Shown here in pieces: positions 27,197-35,828 of a stretch of DNA of 64,000 nt. The stretch lies in assembly GCF_023283845.1 (NCBI RefSeq), contig NZ_JAKILC010000007.1:62001-126000 (forward strand). The letters are read 5' to 3'. Position 1 is the stretch's first letter; each line of letters opens with the position of its first letter. The notes under the pieces are model-generated. The model ran no database searches. It saw only the letters and a program-made list of their open reading frames with translations, and was not told where the DNA came from. The DNA comes from Shewanella marinintestina. Its GTDB lineage: Bacteria > Pseudomonadota > Gammaproteobacteria > Enterobacterales > Shewanellaceae. The position numbers were made by a program, and so were the translations under genes.

Positions 27197-27229
27197 CCTT
27201 GGCATAACACTGTAAGTGTTATGCCAAGG
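27197..27229. repeat. Perfect 33-base hairpin without U tract
   Basis: CCTTGGCATAACACT (27197-27211) and AGTGTTATGCCAAGG (27215-27229) are exact inverted copies with a three-base loop. It lies 41 bases beyond the MFS stop and 100 bases before the next minus-strand start. Neither strand has a T run next to it, so it may stabilise the 3' end, act as a REP-like unit, or bind a protein. Confidence 0.75.
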
Positions 27230-27270
27230 TTCTGTAGGCTTGTCTATTTATTTATCGACTTATTGCTTGA

Positions 27271-28458
27271 CTAACTTGTTGATGTGACTGTTTTAGTTAC
27301 TTTACCAAAATGAGCTACTTCTGCACCTTGATCAGGATGGCGAGGAACATTGATAGCTAAAATTAATGAGCATACAGCAAAGCCTGCACCTATATAGAAC
27401 ACCATTTCAGGGGAGGTCAGCCATAGTACTCCAAGCAATGCCGGAATAATGACTGCGGCAATATGGTTAATGGTAAAGCTTACCGACATAGTGGCTGCAA
27501 TATCTTTAGGGTCAGCAATTTTTTGGAAATAGGTTTTTACTGCAATTGCCATGGCAAAAAGTAGATGGTCGATAACATAAAGTGCTGCTGCAAATTCCGC
27601 ATGTTCAACTAAGGCATAACTCACAAATACTGCAATTAAGCCGATGTATTCTATGGTTAAGGCATTGCGCTCGCCTATGCGACCAATAAAGCGACCTATG
27701 GCTGGTGCGAATAATAGGTTCACTACATAGTTAATTAGAAACAGTGAGGTGATTTGAGTGATGCTATAGCCAAACTTTTCGACCATCATAAACCCGGCAA
27801 ATACCATAAAAATTTGCCGTCTAGCACCAGAGAAGAAAGTTAGCATGTAGTAAAGCCAGTAACGCTTTCTTAATATGATTTTTTTATGCTGCATTTCTCC
27901 CTGAGGAAAAGTAGGGAAGTAGCGACTTATGGTGAGCACCATAACGAGACCTAAGGTGCCAATAATAGCGTACATCCATTGGTAATCTAATTTTAGCCAA
28001 GTCATGATAAGCCAAATACTGGCATAGCCACCCAGCGCAGCGGCGCTACGCCATGCTAGTGCTTTCCCCATAAAAGCGGCGGCATCTTGCTTATCAACCC
28101 ACTGTAAAGTTAATGACTGATTAATGGTTTCAAAGTAATGGAAGCCCACTGACATTAATATGGTGGTGATATACAAGCCCAAGACCTGAGGGAAGAAGCC
28201 AGTAATGGCAACGCCTATACATAACACCGCTAAAGATAACAGTGCAAAAGCCTGCTCGCGGATCAGTAGCAATACAAAAATAGCAGTAAAAGCCAGAAAG
28301 CCAGGTACTTCGCGTAGGCTTTGTAGCATACCTATTTCTGCCCCCGTAAATTGGGCTCGCTCGATGACAAAGTTATTCAAAAGTGCCTGCCAGACAGCAA
28401 ACACTAGCGACATAATAAACGTCATCCAGAGCAATAATTTTTGCGGATTATTCTTCAT
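27271..28458 (-). CDS. Major facilitator superfamily transporter
   Basis: 395 residues from the ATG at 28458 (M-K-N-N-P-Q), preferred over an in-frame ATG at 28491 because the extension is polar. Twelve hydrophobic segments are recognisable. The first helix carries N-N-F-V-I-E-R-A-Q-F-T-G-A-E-I-G-M-L-Q-S-L-R-E-V-P-G-F, a conserved opening seen in uncharacterised MFS carriers of marine bacteria. No substrate can be proposed. It ends upstream of the perfect hairpin. Confidence 0.85.
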   Translation of the reverse strand: MKNNPQKLLLWMTFIMSLVFAVWQALLNNFVIERAQFTGAEIGMLQSLREVPGFLAFTAIFVLLLIREQAFALLSLAVLCIGVAITGFFPQVLGLYITTILMSVGFHYFETINQSLTLQWVDKQDAAAFMGKALAWRSAAALGGYASIWLIMTWLKLDYQWMYAIIGTLGLVMVLTISRYFPTFPQGEMQHKKIILRKRYWLYYMLTFFSGARRQIFMVFAGFMMVEKFGYSITQITSLFLINYVVNLLFAPAIGRFIGRIGERNALTIEYIGLIAVFVSYALVEHAEFAAALYVIDHLLFAMAIAVKTYFQKIADPKDIAATMSVSFTINHIAAVIIPALLGVLWLTSPEMVFYIGAGFAVCSLILAINVPRHPDQGAEVAHFGKVTKTVTSTS

Positions 28459-28617
28459 AAATTTTCCATGTAGTGAGCCTGCATGCTGCAAACATTAATC
28501 TTGAAGTGTATAGGCTAGTGCAGCTGATTATGCGGCAGTATACCTTAGTTAACTTTGAGTTATTAATTCAGATTTTTTGTTTATTAGCGATAACTTAATC
28601 ATTTGTTGTCGCTATTT

Positions 28618-28674
28618 TTGCTCAGAGAGCTGCTTTTTTTAGCTGAGCAATTCAGCATTAAACTGTTTGCTGAA
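28618..28674. repeat. Two tandem hairpins upstream of the porin gene
   Basis: The first pairs TTGCTCAG with CTGAGCAA around a T-rich loop. The second, immediately adjacent, pairs TTCAGC with GCTGAA. They lie 240 bases before the porin start. Confidence 0.4.
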
Positions 28675-28829
28675 TATAAATTTCAATCTTGACACTTGCT
28701 ATTCCATGTAAGTGGTTACTATCGCCAAACCTTCTTACTTTAGAACTTTGCCTACGTGTTTGGCTTGCGATACCAGTGTCACTGGTTGGTGTTTTATGTA
28801 ATCTTATTGTAAATAATATTGTAAAGATT

Positions 28830-28848
28830 AATGCAAATAGTTCTCATT
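28830..28848. promoter_or_regulatory. Candidate Fur box
   Basis: AATGCAAATAGTTCTCATT matches the 19-base Fur consensus AATGATAATnATTATCATT at 14 of 18 informative positions. Located 68 bases before the porin-imelysin-DHOR genes, whose families are iron-related. Confidence 0.65.
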
Positions 28849-28915
28849 ACGTGTATTTTGACTGCGAATTTCGGGGGAGCTGGTTTCCAGCGCAGAATCA
28901 AAATGAGAGCGGTTT

Positions 28916-30322
28916 ATGAAGTCTATTTCAAAACATGCCAAGTTAAATGTGCTAGCAATTGCGATTGCGAGCGTATTTAGTGCTAATGCCATGTCAGCAA
29001 CAGATCCTGAGGCCTTGGCCGCAGCGATTGCAAAACAAGAAGCAGAATTAACTGCACTGAAAAGCCAATTACAACAATTGGCCCAGCAGCAAAAGCAGCA
29101 GGAAATTGAAGTTCAGCAGCAACAAACTGAGCATCAGCAAGAGCTGCAAGCAGTTAAGTCAACAACAAGTAAGTGGGATAAGTTTTCATTCAAGTCATAT
29201 GGTAGCGCCATTTACACCAGTGATGAGTATTTCGATAACGTGCAAGACACTTCGCCTGAGCGTCGCAGCCGTTTTGACCTAGAGCGCATTGTAACTGAGT
29301 TTGGCTATCAGTTTAATGATGAATGGGACATGGAAGTTGAGATTGAATACGAACATGGTGGTACAGGTACATCGTTAGAATATGACGGTTTTGATGAGTT
29401 TGGTGAGTTTGAAGCCGAAGTCGAGGCTGGCGGTGAGGTCATGATCGAAAAGGCCGAGATCCGTTATCGCCCAAGTAAAGCATTTGGGGTGAAGTTCGGT
29501 AATATCCATCTGCCAGTTGGCTTAAGTAGTACGTTACACAAGCCAAGCCAATACCTTACGGTGCAACGCCATAAGAGTGAGGCGGCTATGTTACCAGCTG
29601 TATGGAATGAAAATGGTATCGGTATTTTTGGTGAGATGGCCGATTTCCATTACCAAGCTCAGGTAGTCAGTGGCTTAAATTCAGAATACTTCAGAACTTA
29701 TGATTGGGTCGCGTCAGGCCATCAAAAGCGCTTTGAGCATGTTAATGCTGATGATTTGGCATATGTCTTACGCCTAGACTATGGCAATTTCAAAACAGGT
29801 TCTGCGATAGGTGCGTCTTATTATTATGGCAACACCAGTGGAAATCGACATAAAACCAATAAGCTAAGTTCAGATGGTACTGTTGAGATCTTGTCTGTAG
29901 CTGGTGCTTTTGTGGAAGGTCCTTGGACACTACGCGGCCAATATCTATACGGCACCTTAAGTGATAGCGACGCCATTACTCAAGCTAACAAAACTACACC
30001 GGGCTTAAAGCCGGGTAACTTCGCTCAACTGGGTTCAAAGTCAGAAGCTTTCTTCGTTGAGGCTGGGGTTGATTTAGGCCATTTCACACCTGTACCTATT
30101 ACTATTTTTGCCAATATCGACTACTCAAACCCATTGAAAGAAGTTGAAACTGGTGTTGCGACCAAACGTTATGAAAACACTTGGATTAGCGCCGGTATCA
30201 ACTATTTCCCTATCCCTGAAGTTGTTATCAAGGCGGAAGCCGGGGTGCATCAGGTTGCAGTGGCTGCGATTCCAGATACTAATTTCTTCGCACTCGGTGT
30301 TGGTTACCAGTTCTCACTTTAA
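28916..30322 (+). CDS. Porin-like outer membrane protein with N-terminal coiled coil, iron-regulated operon
   Basis: 468 residues. Signal peptide ending about A-N-A-M-S-A (residue 27). Then a Gln-rich coiled coil (about 30-80, heptad-like E-A-E-L-T-A-L-K-S-Q-L-Q-Q-L). From W-D-K-F-S-F-K-S-Y-G onward it is a beta-barrel with alternating strands and a final Y-Q-F-S-L. The coiled coil plus barrel is the layout of OprO/OprP-type and related 16-strand porins. An acidic patch at about residues 150-190 could bind cations. The Fur-like box upstream and the imelysin and di-heme oxidoreductase downstream suggest a role in iron or haem-related uptake; the substrate is unknown. Confidence 0.8.
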   Translation: MKSISKHAKLNVLAIAIASVFSANAMSATDPEALAAAIAKQEAELTALKSQLQQLAQQQKQQEIEVQQQQTEHQQELQAVKSTTSKWDKFSFKSYGSAIYTSDEYFDNVQDTSPERRSRFDLERIVTEFGYQFNDEWDMEVEIEYEHGGTGTSLEYDGFDEFGEFEAEVEAGGEVMIEKAEIRYRPSKAFGVKFGNIHLPVGLSSTLHKPSQYLTVQRHKSEAAMLPAVWNENGIGIFGEMADFHYQAQVVSGLNSEYFRTYDWVASGHQKRFEHVNADDLAYVLRLDYGNFKTGSAIGASYYYGNTSGNRHKTNKLSSDGTVEILSVAGAFVEGPWTLRGQYLYGTLSDSDAITQANKTTPGLKPGNFAQLGSKSEAFFVEAGVDLGHFTPVPITIFANIDYSNPLKEVETGVATKRYENTWISAGINYFPIPEVVIKAEAGVHQVAVAAIPDTNFFALGVGYQFSL

Positions 30323-30354
30323 TTTGCACAAATGACATTATAAATGGAGTTTTC

Positions 30355-31503
30355 ATGAAACACTTTACTCATTCAGCGCTAGCAATTGCCCTTATTTCAG
30401 CCCTTACTGCTTGTGGCGGCTCAGGCTCGGACGACAACTCAAGCGTAGCACCTGACAAGAGCTTTACTTTTGCTGCAACTGAAATGATTACGAATCTAAC
30501 GGATAACGTTATTGTTGCTGGTTATACCAACCTTGCAGATAACGGCGAAGCCATGTTCCAAGCAACGCAAACGCTTGTTAACTCGCCTAGCCAAGCTAAC
30601 TTGCTGGCAGCGCAAGAAGCGTGGAAAGCTGCACGTGAACCTTGGGAACAAGGTGAGTCACATATCTTTGGCCCGGTTGATTCTCTGGGTATCGATCCGC
30701 ATCTTGATAGCTGGCCGCTAAATACCACTGACTTAACGACGGTTCTAGCTAATAACACTGGTTTTGATGCCGATACAATCAAGGGCTGGAACGATGATGT
30801 TCAGGGATTCCACACAATGGAATACCTATTGTTCGGTGACGGTGTTGCTGATAACGCAAAAGATATATCTGAGCTTACAGCTAACGAGCGTGACTATCTT
30901 ATGGGGCTTGCAGAGGTTTTCCGTGATTATGCTAAAACACTCGACGATTCTTGGAAAGTAAGTCATGACGGTCAGAGTGGTAAAGCTTATGGCGAGCTAC
31001 TTAAAAATTCTGGTACCGATGACAATACATTCTATAGCTCAGAAGTTGGCGTCGTTGAAGAACTCGTTAATGGCATGATCGGCATCGTCGATGAAGTGGG
31101 TAATGGTAAAATCGCTGATCCGTTTGGGGATTCACTTGCTAAAGCGGATACCTCAAAGGTTGAGTCACAGTATTCTTGGAATTCTTTAACTGACTTTAGC
31201 GATAACATTATTGGCGTGCGTAATGTCTATTTAGGTGAGTTTGAAGGTGAAGCCGACAAGCAAGGGATCAAAGACTTCGTTAATGCTGCAAACCCAACGC
31301 TTGCAAGCCGTGTTGAAACAGAAATTAATACTGCAATTACTCAAATTGAAGCGATTTCGGGTGATAGTAATATGCCATTCCGTCAAGCGATTAGCGACGC
31401 TGATGGTCGTGTACGTATTCAATCTGCAGTTGATGCACTTTCAACGTTACAAAGCAGTTTAGAGTCTGATGTTTTGCCATTACTTAAAGATTGGAAAGTC
31501 TAA
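30355..31503 (+). CDS. Imelysin-family lipoprotein (IrpA/EfeO-M75-like)
   Basis: 382 residues. Lipobox S-A-L-T-A-C (Cys20) followed by a Gly/Ser/Asp tail indicates an outer or inner membrane lipoprotein. Helical imelysin (peptidase M75-like) domain with the signature G-F-H-T-M-E (G-x-H-x-x-E, His153 and Glu156). Imelysin proteins are iron-regulated, bind metal or haem-like ligands, and have no proven peptidase activity. Located 32 bases after the porin gene, same strand, followed by a strong terminator, so transcription to the di-heme gene may be partly separate. Confidence 0.9.
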   Translation: MKHFTHSALAIALISALTACGGSGSDDNSSVAPDKSFTFAATEMITNLTDNVIVAGYTNLADNGEAMFQATQTLVNSPSQANLLAAQEAWKAAREPWEQGESHIFGPVDSLGIDPHLDSWPLNTTDLTTVLANNTGFDADTIKGWNDDVQGFHTMEYLLFGDGVADNAKDISELTANERDYLMGLAEVFRDYAKTLDDSWKVSHDGQSGKAYGELLKNSGTDDNTFYSSEVGVVEELVNGMIGIVDEVGNGKIADPFGDSLAKADTSKVESQYSWNSLTDFSDNIIGVRNVYLGEFEGEADKQGIKDFVNAANPTLASRVETEINTAITQIEAISGDSNMPFRQAISDADGRVRIQSAVDALSTLQSSLESDVLPLLKDWKV

Positions 31504-31517
31504 GTAAATAAGATATG

Positions 31518-31545
31518 AGGAGGCCTAATAGGCCTCCTTTTTATT
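31518..31545 (+). terminator. Intrinsic terminator after imelysin gene
   Basis: AGGAGGCCT (31518-31526) pairs with AGGCCTCCT (31530-31538) with a three-base loop and a T run. Confidence 0.92.
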
Positions 31546-31629
31546 ATGTTAATTCCCTTGTTTTATAAGTGGTTAATTAACATTTTATTTCGCAAATTAG
31601 ATAAAGTATTACAGTGTGTGGAAACGTAT

Positions 31630-33309
31630 ATGGCAATTGAATCGAATACAATAACAACCACAAGTCTGATTAATCATCTAGCACCGTGTTTCAAGCTTAA
31701 AGCAGGTTTGCTTAATGGTTTAATGGTACTGGGGATCGCAAGCTTGACAGCATGTGGAGGCTCGGGAGACGACAGTACGCCGCAACCGGAAGAGAAAGTC
31801 TATCCGGCTTATACCGACATAAAAGCAACTGGGGGGGACACTACCACATTTGATGCGTCTGAATCTGGCCATGGTTTTTCAACCCCCGCGCCAAACCTTA
31901 GCGCGGCCGAATTGGAATTGCATCTTGAGGGCGATTTAGGTTTTGAAACCGCATTTACCACGGCACCAAATTCGGCTCATCCCGAACTCGATGGTTTAGG
32001 GCCTGTATTCAATAACGCTGATTGTAACTCTTGCCATCAACGTGATGGGCGTAATTCTACGCCAATTGTTCCGGCTGGGGCTTCACGAGTAAAATTGGGC
32101 TCAGAAGCCGGGATATTTCTGAGGATCAGTAAAGCACCAAATGAACCCTGTGTAACCGGTACTTCAGCAAATGATTACTGCGCGCCAATCCCTGTCCCTG
32201 ATTTTGGTGGGCAGCTTTTTCACCGCGGTGTATTGCAGGCACGACCTGACTGGCAGCAAAATCAGTTTATCGGTCAAGCTGATGTTTACTTGTCCTATGA
32301 AACCAAAGTCGTGACCTACAGTGATGGCGCGACAGTGACCTTGAAAAAACCGCTATTTGACGTTGAAAACCCCTATGACGCGCCGGGTGAAACTAAGTTG
32401 AGTAGCAATGTGACGTCTAATTTACTGCAAGATGATGTGCTGATGGGCTGGCGTAATGGTATGCCGGTGTTTGGCTTAGGTTTACTTGAAGCTATTCCTG
32501 AGGCTGAGATTTTGGCAAATGTGGACGCTAATGATAGCAACCAGGATGGCATTTCAGGTCGAGCTAACTATGTGTTTGATGCTGTAAAAGCGCAAGCGGG
32601 CGCTTCAAATCCTGTATCGCTAGGTCGCTTTGGTTGGAAAGCCAACACCCCTAGTGTGAGAGTACAATCCCTAGGTGCGCTGCGAGGCGATATCGGTATC
32701 ACTAATCCGCTGTTCCCTGATGAAAGTGTGGCTGGCACGGCATTGCATGACTCTTACCTTACTCGTACCGGTTTTGTTGATACTGGCTCGGATGTGAATG
32801 GCGAGCCCGAAGCGAGTGCTGAGTTTAGCGATTCAGTTGTATTTTATGCTGAAACCCTTGCTGTACCAGCTAGACGCAATGTCGATAATGCTGGTGTGCG
32901 TGAAGGTGCCAGATTGTTTGAGCAATTAAATTGTAGTGGCTGCCATACTCCTAGCTTTGTTACCAAGGCGAGTGGAGATATTGGCGGTACAAGTATGATT
33001 GAAGGGCATAAGAGCCAAACGATTTATCCATTTACCGATATGCTATTACACGACATGGGTGAAGAATTAGCTGATGGTAGACCTGACTTTTTGGCTGATG
33101 GTAATGAATGGCGTACTCGACCTTTATGGGGAATAGGTTTAACTCAAACTGTTAATCCACAAGCTGGTTTTTTACATGATGGCCGTGCGGCTACATTAGA
33201 AGAAGCCATTTTATGGCATGGTGGTGAGGCGGAAAAAAGTCAGCAAGACTTTATGGCTTTAAGCCATGAAGAACGTTCGCAAGTTATTGATTTTCTAATG
33301 TCGTTATAA
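31630..33309 (+). CDS. Di-heme c-type oxidoreductase lipoprotein (COG3488 family)
   Basis: 559 residues from the ATG at 31630; the in-frame ATG at 31546 lies in the terminator tail without a ribosome site. A hydrophobic stretch ends in lipobox S-L-T-A-C-G-G, so the mature protein begins near residue 43; the signal region is unusually long, and a shorter start is possible. Two haem motifs: C-N-S-C-H at Cys132 and C-S-G-C-H at Cys435. The intermediate region contains the family blocks F-N-N-A-D-C-N-S-C-H and G-W-K-A-N. These proteins usually accompany imelysins in iron-regulated operons; the electron partner is unknown. Confidence 0.88.
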   Translation: MAIESNTITTTSLINHLAPCFKLKAGLLNGLMVLGIASLTACGGSGDDSTPQPEEKVYPAYTDIKATGGDTTTFDASESGHGFSTPAPNLSAAELELHLEGDLGFETAFTTAPNSAHPELDGLGPVFNNADCNSCHQRDGRNSTPIVPAGASRVKLGSEAGIFLRISKAPNEPCVTGTSANDYCAPIPVPDFGGQLFHRGVLQARPDWQQNQFIGQADVYLSYETKVVTYSDGATVTLKKPLFDVENPYDAPGETKLSSNVTSNLLQDDVLMGWRNGMPVFGLGLLEAIPEAEILANVDANDSNQDGISGRANYVFDAVKAQAGASNPVSLGRFGWKANTPSVRVQSLGALRGDIGITNPLFPDESVAGTALHDSYLTRTGFVDTGSDVNGEPEASAEFSDSVVFYAETLAVPARRNVDNAGVREGARLFEQLNCSGCHTPSFVTKASGDIGGTSMIEGHKSQTIYPFTDMLLHDMGEELADGRPDFLADGNEWRTRPLWGIGLTQTVNPQAGFLHDGRAATLEEAILWHGGEAEKSQQDFMALSHEERSQVIDFLMSL

Positions 33310-33350
33310 TCAAAAATTGAATAACTGACCGCAGACATTATCGCGATTAA

Positions 33351-33393
33351 AACAGTGGGACTACCTCTTTTGAGGAGTCCCACTGTTAATTTT
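33351..33393 (+). terminator. Intrinsic terminator after the di-heme gene
   Basis: AACAGTGGGACT (33351-33362) pairs exactly with AGTCCCACTGTT (33376-33387); the loop contains CTC-TTTT-GAG. T-rich tail follows. Confidence 0.82.
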
Positions 33394-33528
33394 GTGAAGT
33401 AGATAAAGCAAATTTGATTTATTCCCCCGCTCCTCGTGATCTGTTTCATGTAATCTTTTAACCAAATCACCTATGATTTATTCATTAAATTCATTCGCTT
33501 TAAAATTAATACTTCGGGGAGATGTCTG

Positions 33529-34056
33529 GTGAGCAAAATTCTTATTGTTTATTCAAGTGTACATGGCCAGACGCGCAAAATTAGCGCCTATCTAGAAGAT
33601 AAGCTAATAGCCGCGGGTAACAGTGTTACGGCTATGAATATTACCGATAAAGTGGATTTAGCTGAGTTCGATAAAATTATCATTGGCGGTAGTATTCGTC
33701 ATGGCAAGCATAGCGCTGCCGTATATGACTTTATTGAAGCGAATCAAACGGTATTAGAGCAAAAGCCAAGCAGCTTTTTTTCGGTAAGTTTAGTGGCTCG
33801 TAAGCCGTTAAAAAATACTGCTGACACCAATCCTTATATGCGTGCTTTCTTTGAAAAATCGCCTTGGAAGCCGCAGTTAGCTGAAGTGTTTGGTGGTAAC
33901 CTTAACTACCCAAGTTATGGCTCAATGGATAGAAATATTATTCGCTTTATTATGTGGATCACTAAAGGCCCTACAGCAGCGGATACTAATATTGAATACA
34001 CGGACTGGAATAAAGTTGATACTTATGCTGAATCCGTTAACCAATTAGTTGTTTAG
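33529..34056 (+). CDS. hemG: Menaquinone-dependent protoporphyrinogen IX oxidase
   Basis: 175 residues starting at GTG 33529 (a CGGGGAGA site lies just before). Flavodoxin-like: M-S-K-I-L-I-V-Y-S-S-V-H-G-Q-T-R-K-I at the start binds FMN phosphate, then I-I-G-G-S-I-R-H-G-K-H and F-F-S-V-S-L-V-A-R-K-P-x-K-N-T, typical of HemG. The enzyme oxidises protoporphyrinogen IX to protoporphyrin IX with quinone as acceptor. A long HemG loop with several Lys/Trp residues follows. It lies 20 bases before a cytochrome b561-like gene. Confidence 0.95.
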   Translation: MSKILIVYSSVHGQTRKISAYLEDKLIAAGNSVTAMNITDKVDLAEFDKIIIGGSIRHGKHSAAVYDFIEANQTVLEQKPSSFFSVSLVARKPLKNTADTNPYMRAFFEKSPWKPQLAEVFGGNLNYPSYGSMDRNIIRFIMWITKGPTAADTNIEYTDWNKVDTYAESVNQLVV

Positions 34057-34076
34057 AAATTAAAAGGCAGAAGCTT

Positions 34077-34607
34077 ATGGCGCAGTCTATGTTTAAACGC
34101 TTAGCGAGAAAATATATTGATTTGCAACATGTTTTAATTATCCTCACTTCTGCTTACCTGATATTTACCAGCAGCTGGATCTTGATAGGGCGCAGCCTGC
34201 GAGCGAATGCGAGCATTTGGGATACTAGCCATGTGTATCTTGGCCTCGTTGGCGCTTTTCTATCTATTACCTTTATTATTTCCAATAGCCTTAAGGGAAG
34301 GTGGCGCCAATATTTTCCGTGGCTAGTCGCTGATTTCTCGCAGTTTAAAGCCGATGTTTTAGGATTATTTAAAGGCAAAATACCTATTGCTGGTGGGCGA
34401 GGGTTATTTAGTATTATTGAAGGCCTTGGCATGCTGGTCTTCTTAGCGGTGGGGGGTACTGGAATACTTTGGTTTGCGACGCAAGGCAGTAGTGATGCGC
34501 TGATGTGGCGTAGTTATCATATTAGTTGCGCCCAAGGTTTTATTGGCTTTATCGTATTGCATGCGATTTTTGCTTGCTTGCACTTGCTCGACTTTATTCG
34601 TAACTAA
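34077..34607 (+). CDS. Cytochrome b561-like membrane protein
   Basis: 176 residues with four hydrophobic helices and conserved histidines (D-L-Q-H-V, T-S-H-V-Y, Y-H-I-S, L-H-A-I-F) positioned as b-haem ligands, as in the Ni/Fe-hydrogenase/thiosulfate-reductase cytochrome b and b561 group. It would pass electrons between the quinone pool and a periplasmic or flavin partner. Co-transcribed with hemG (20-base gap), which uses quinone; a functional link through the quinone pool is an inference. Confidence 0.78.
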   Translation: MAQSMFKRLARKYIDLQHVLIILTSAYLIFTSSWILIGRSLRANASIWDTSHVYLGLVGAFLSITFIISNSLKGRWRQYFPWLVADFSQFKADVLGLFKGKIPIAGGRGLFSIIEGLGMLVFLAVGGTGILWFATQGSSDALMWRSYHISCAQGFIGFIVLHAIFACLHLLDFIRN

Positions 34608-34616
34608 CCATAAACC

Positions 34617-34645
34617 ACAGGCTAAAAATACTTAGCCTGTTTGTC
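34617..34645 (+). terminator. Intrinsic terminator
   Basis: ACAGGCTAA (34617-34625) pairs with TTAGCCTGT (34632-34640), then TTTG. Confidence 0.82.
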
Positions 34646-34732
34646 GGTGGTTAAATATAGTCCAAACAATGCTTTTAAATCTGTCGCTATTTCTTTAACT
34701 TAAGTACAAAGGCACTTAAGTTAGGAGTCAGT

Positions 34733-35737
34733 GTGCGGCCAACCATAGTCCACTTAATTGATGATACTAAACTCGGTGGCGTTAACTTAGCGCTGCAAAG
34801 TCTCGCTGCCTCAAAGTTAAACCTTTCTTTCTATTTTAAATTGATATTTTGCCAATTTAATTACCCGCAATTTAAGCGTTATCATGCTGATGTCATTGTT
34901 ATTCACGGCTCTATTAGTTGGCAAAAACTGCCGGCTTTCCTCGCTCTAAAACTTGCCAATATTGGTACCCCCATTTTTTATCAAGAGCACCATTATAGTC
35001 GAGAGTTTATGCATCACTGTGTGCAACGTCCGGCTCGATTTAGGCTAATGCTCAAACTAGGTTACGCCTTGATGAACAAGGTATTACTGGTATCGAAAGC
35101 ACAGGTAGATTGGTTAGCAGAGATCGATGTGCTTTCGCCACGCAAAATGGTTTTAGTAGGGCAAGGTAAGCAGCTAAAGGATTTTGTTTCTCTACCTAAA
35201 GCCACCAGACATCAACCGTTGAAACTCTTGGCTTATGGCCGGTTAAGCCAGCAGAAAGGGTTTGATCTGCTGATTAAAGCCATGACCAATCTGCCGAGTG
35301 ATAAAGTTGAGTTAGCGATTGCTGGCGAAGGCGAACAGCAAGATACATTATTAAGTTTAGCTAAGCCGTTAAAGCACGTGCATTTAGTGGGAGAGGTCAG
35401 TGACGTCCCCAGTTTTTTGGCCTCCGGTGATGTGGTCGTTGTTCCCTCTCGATGGGAGCCTTTTGGGTTGACCTGTCAGGAGGCTATTACTGCTGGACGG
35501 GGCGTGATAGTAGCAAATGTTGATGGTCTAGCGGACCAAGTTGCAGACTTACAGCAGCGAGGTGATGGTTATCAAGTGATCAACGAGCTTACCGCTGCTG
35601 GTATTGAGCAGGCTATTTGGCAAGTTATAGAGAATAAACATTTTGAGGTTAATACTCAGCAACGTTTATTAGGTGAGCAGGCATGGAAGGCTGTTTTAGA
35701 CAACTGGCAACGTCTGTTAGATGAGACATTACCTTAG
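34733..35737 (+). CDS. GT4-family glycosyltransferase
   Basis: 334 residues from GTG 34733 (TAGGAG ribosome site). GT-B fold: an N-terminal Rossmann-like half with H-L-I-D-D-T-K-L-G-G-V-N, and a C-terminal half with Y-G-R-L-S-Q-Q-K-G-F-D-L-L-I-K-A, V-V-V-P-S-R-W-E-P-F-G and the E-x7-E motif (W-E-P-F-G-L-T-C-Q-E-A). Cytosolic. Single gene, not in a polysaccharide cluster, so the acceptor is unknown; LPS core or a secreted glycan are possibilities. Confidence 0.88.
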   Translation: MRPTIVHLIDDTKLGGVNLALQSLAASKLNLSFYFKLIFCQFNYPQFKRYHADVIVIHGSISWQKLPAFLALKLANIGTPIFYQEHHYSREFMHHCVQRPARFRLMLKLGYALMNKVLLVSKAQVDWLAEIDVLSPRKMVLVGQGKQLKDFVSLPKATRHQPLKLLAYGRLSQQKGFDLLIKAMTNLPSDKVELAIAGEGEQQDTLLSLAKPLKHVHLVGEVSDVPSFLASGDVVVVPSRWEPFGLTCQEAITAGRGVIVANVDGLADQVADLQQRGDGYQVINELTAAGIEQAIWQVIENKHFEVNTQQRLLGEQAWKAVLDNWQRLLDETLP

Positions 35738-35781
35738 GTCGCAGTTCTTGAGTGGTTATAGCTAAGTTTAAATGGCAACAA

Positions 35782-35805
35782 AAAAGGCGCTAATTAGCGC
35801 CTTTT
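35782..35805. terminator. Bidirectional intrinsic terminator
   Basis: A perfect 24-base palindrome: AAAAGGCGCTAA followed by TTAGCGCCTTTT. It lies between the convergent glycosyltransferase and DsbA genes. Confidence 0.92.
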
Positions 35806-35828
35806 AAAATCATTTTATAAGCTCTGTT

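Larger units (their letters stand above)
28459..28915. other. Long leader/promoter region before the iron-regulated operon
   Basis: Contains two tandem hairpins, TTGCTCAG/CTGAGCAA (28618-28650) and TTCAGC/GCTGAA (28651-28674), and a Fur-like box at 28830. A 76-residue ORF at 28689-28919 has no ribosome site and no recognisable content, and is not accepted. Confidence 0.5.

Noticed and set aside
28689-28919. 76-residue ORF before the porin gene
   Set aside because: No ribosome site, overlaps the Fur-like box and the porin start, and encodes no recognisable sequence.
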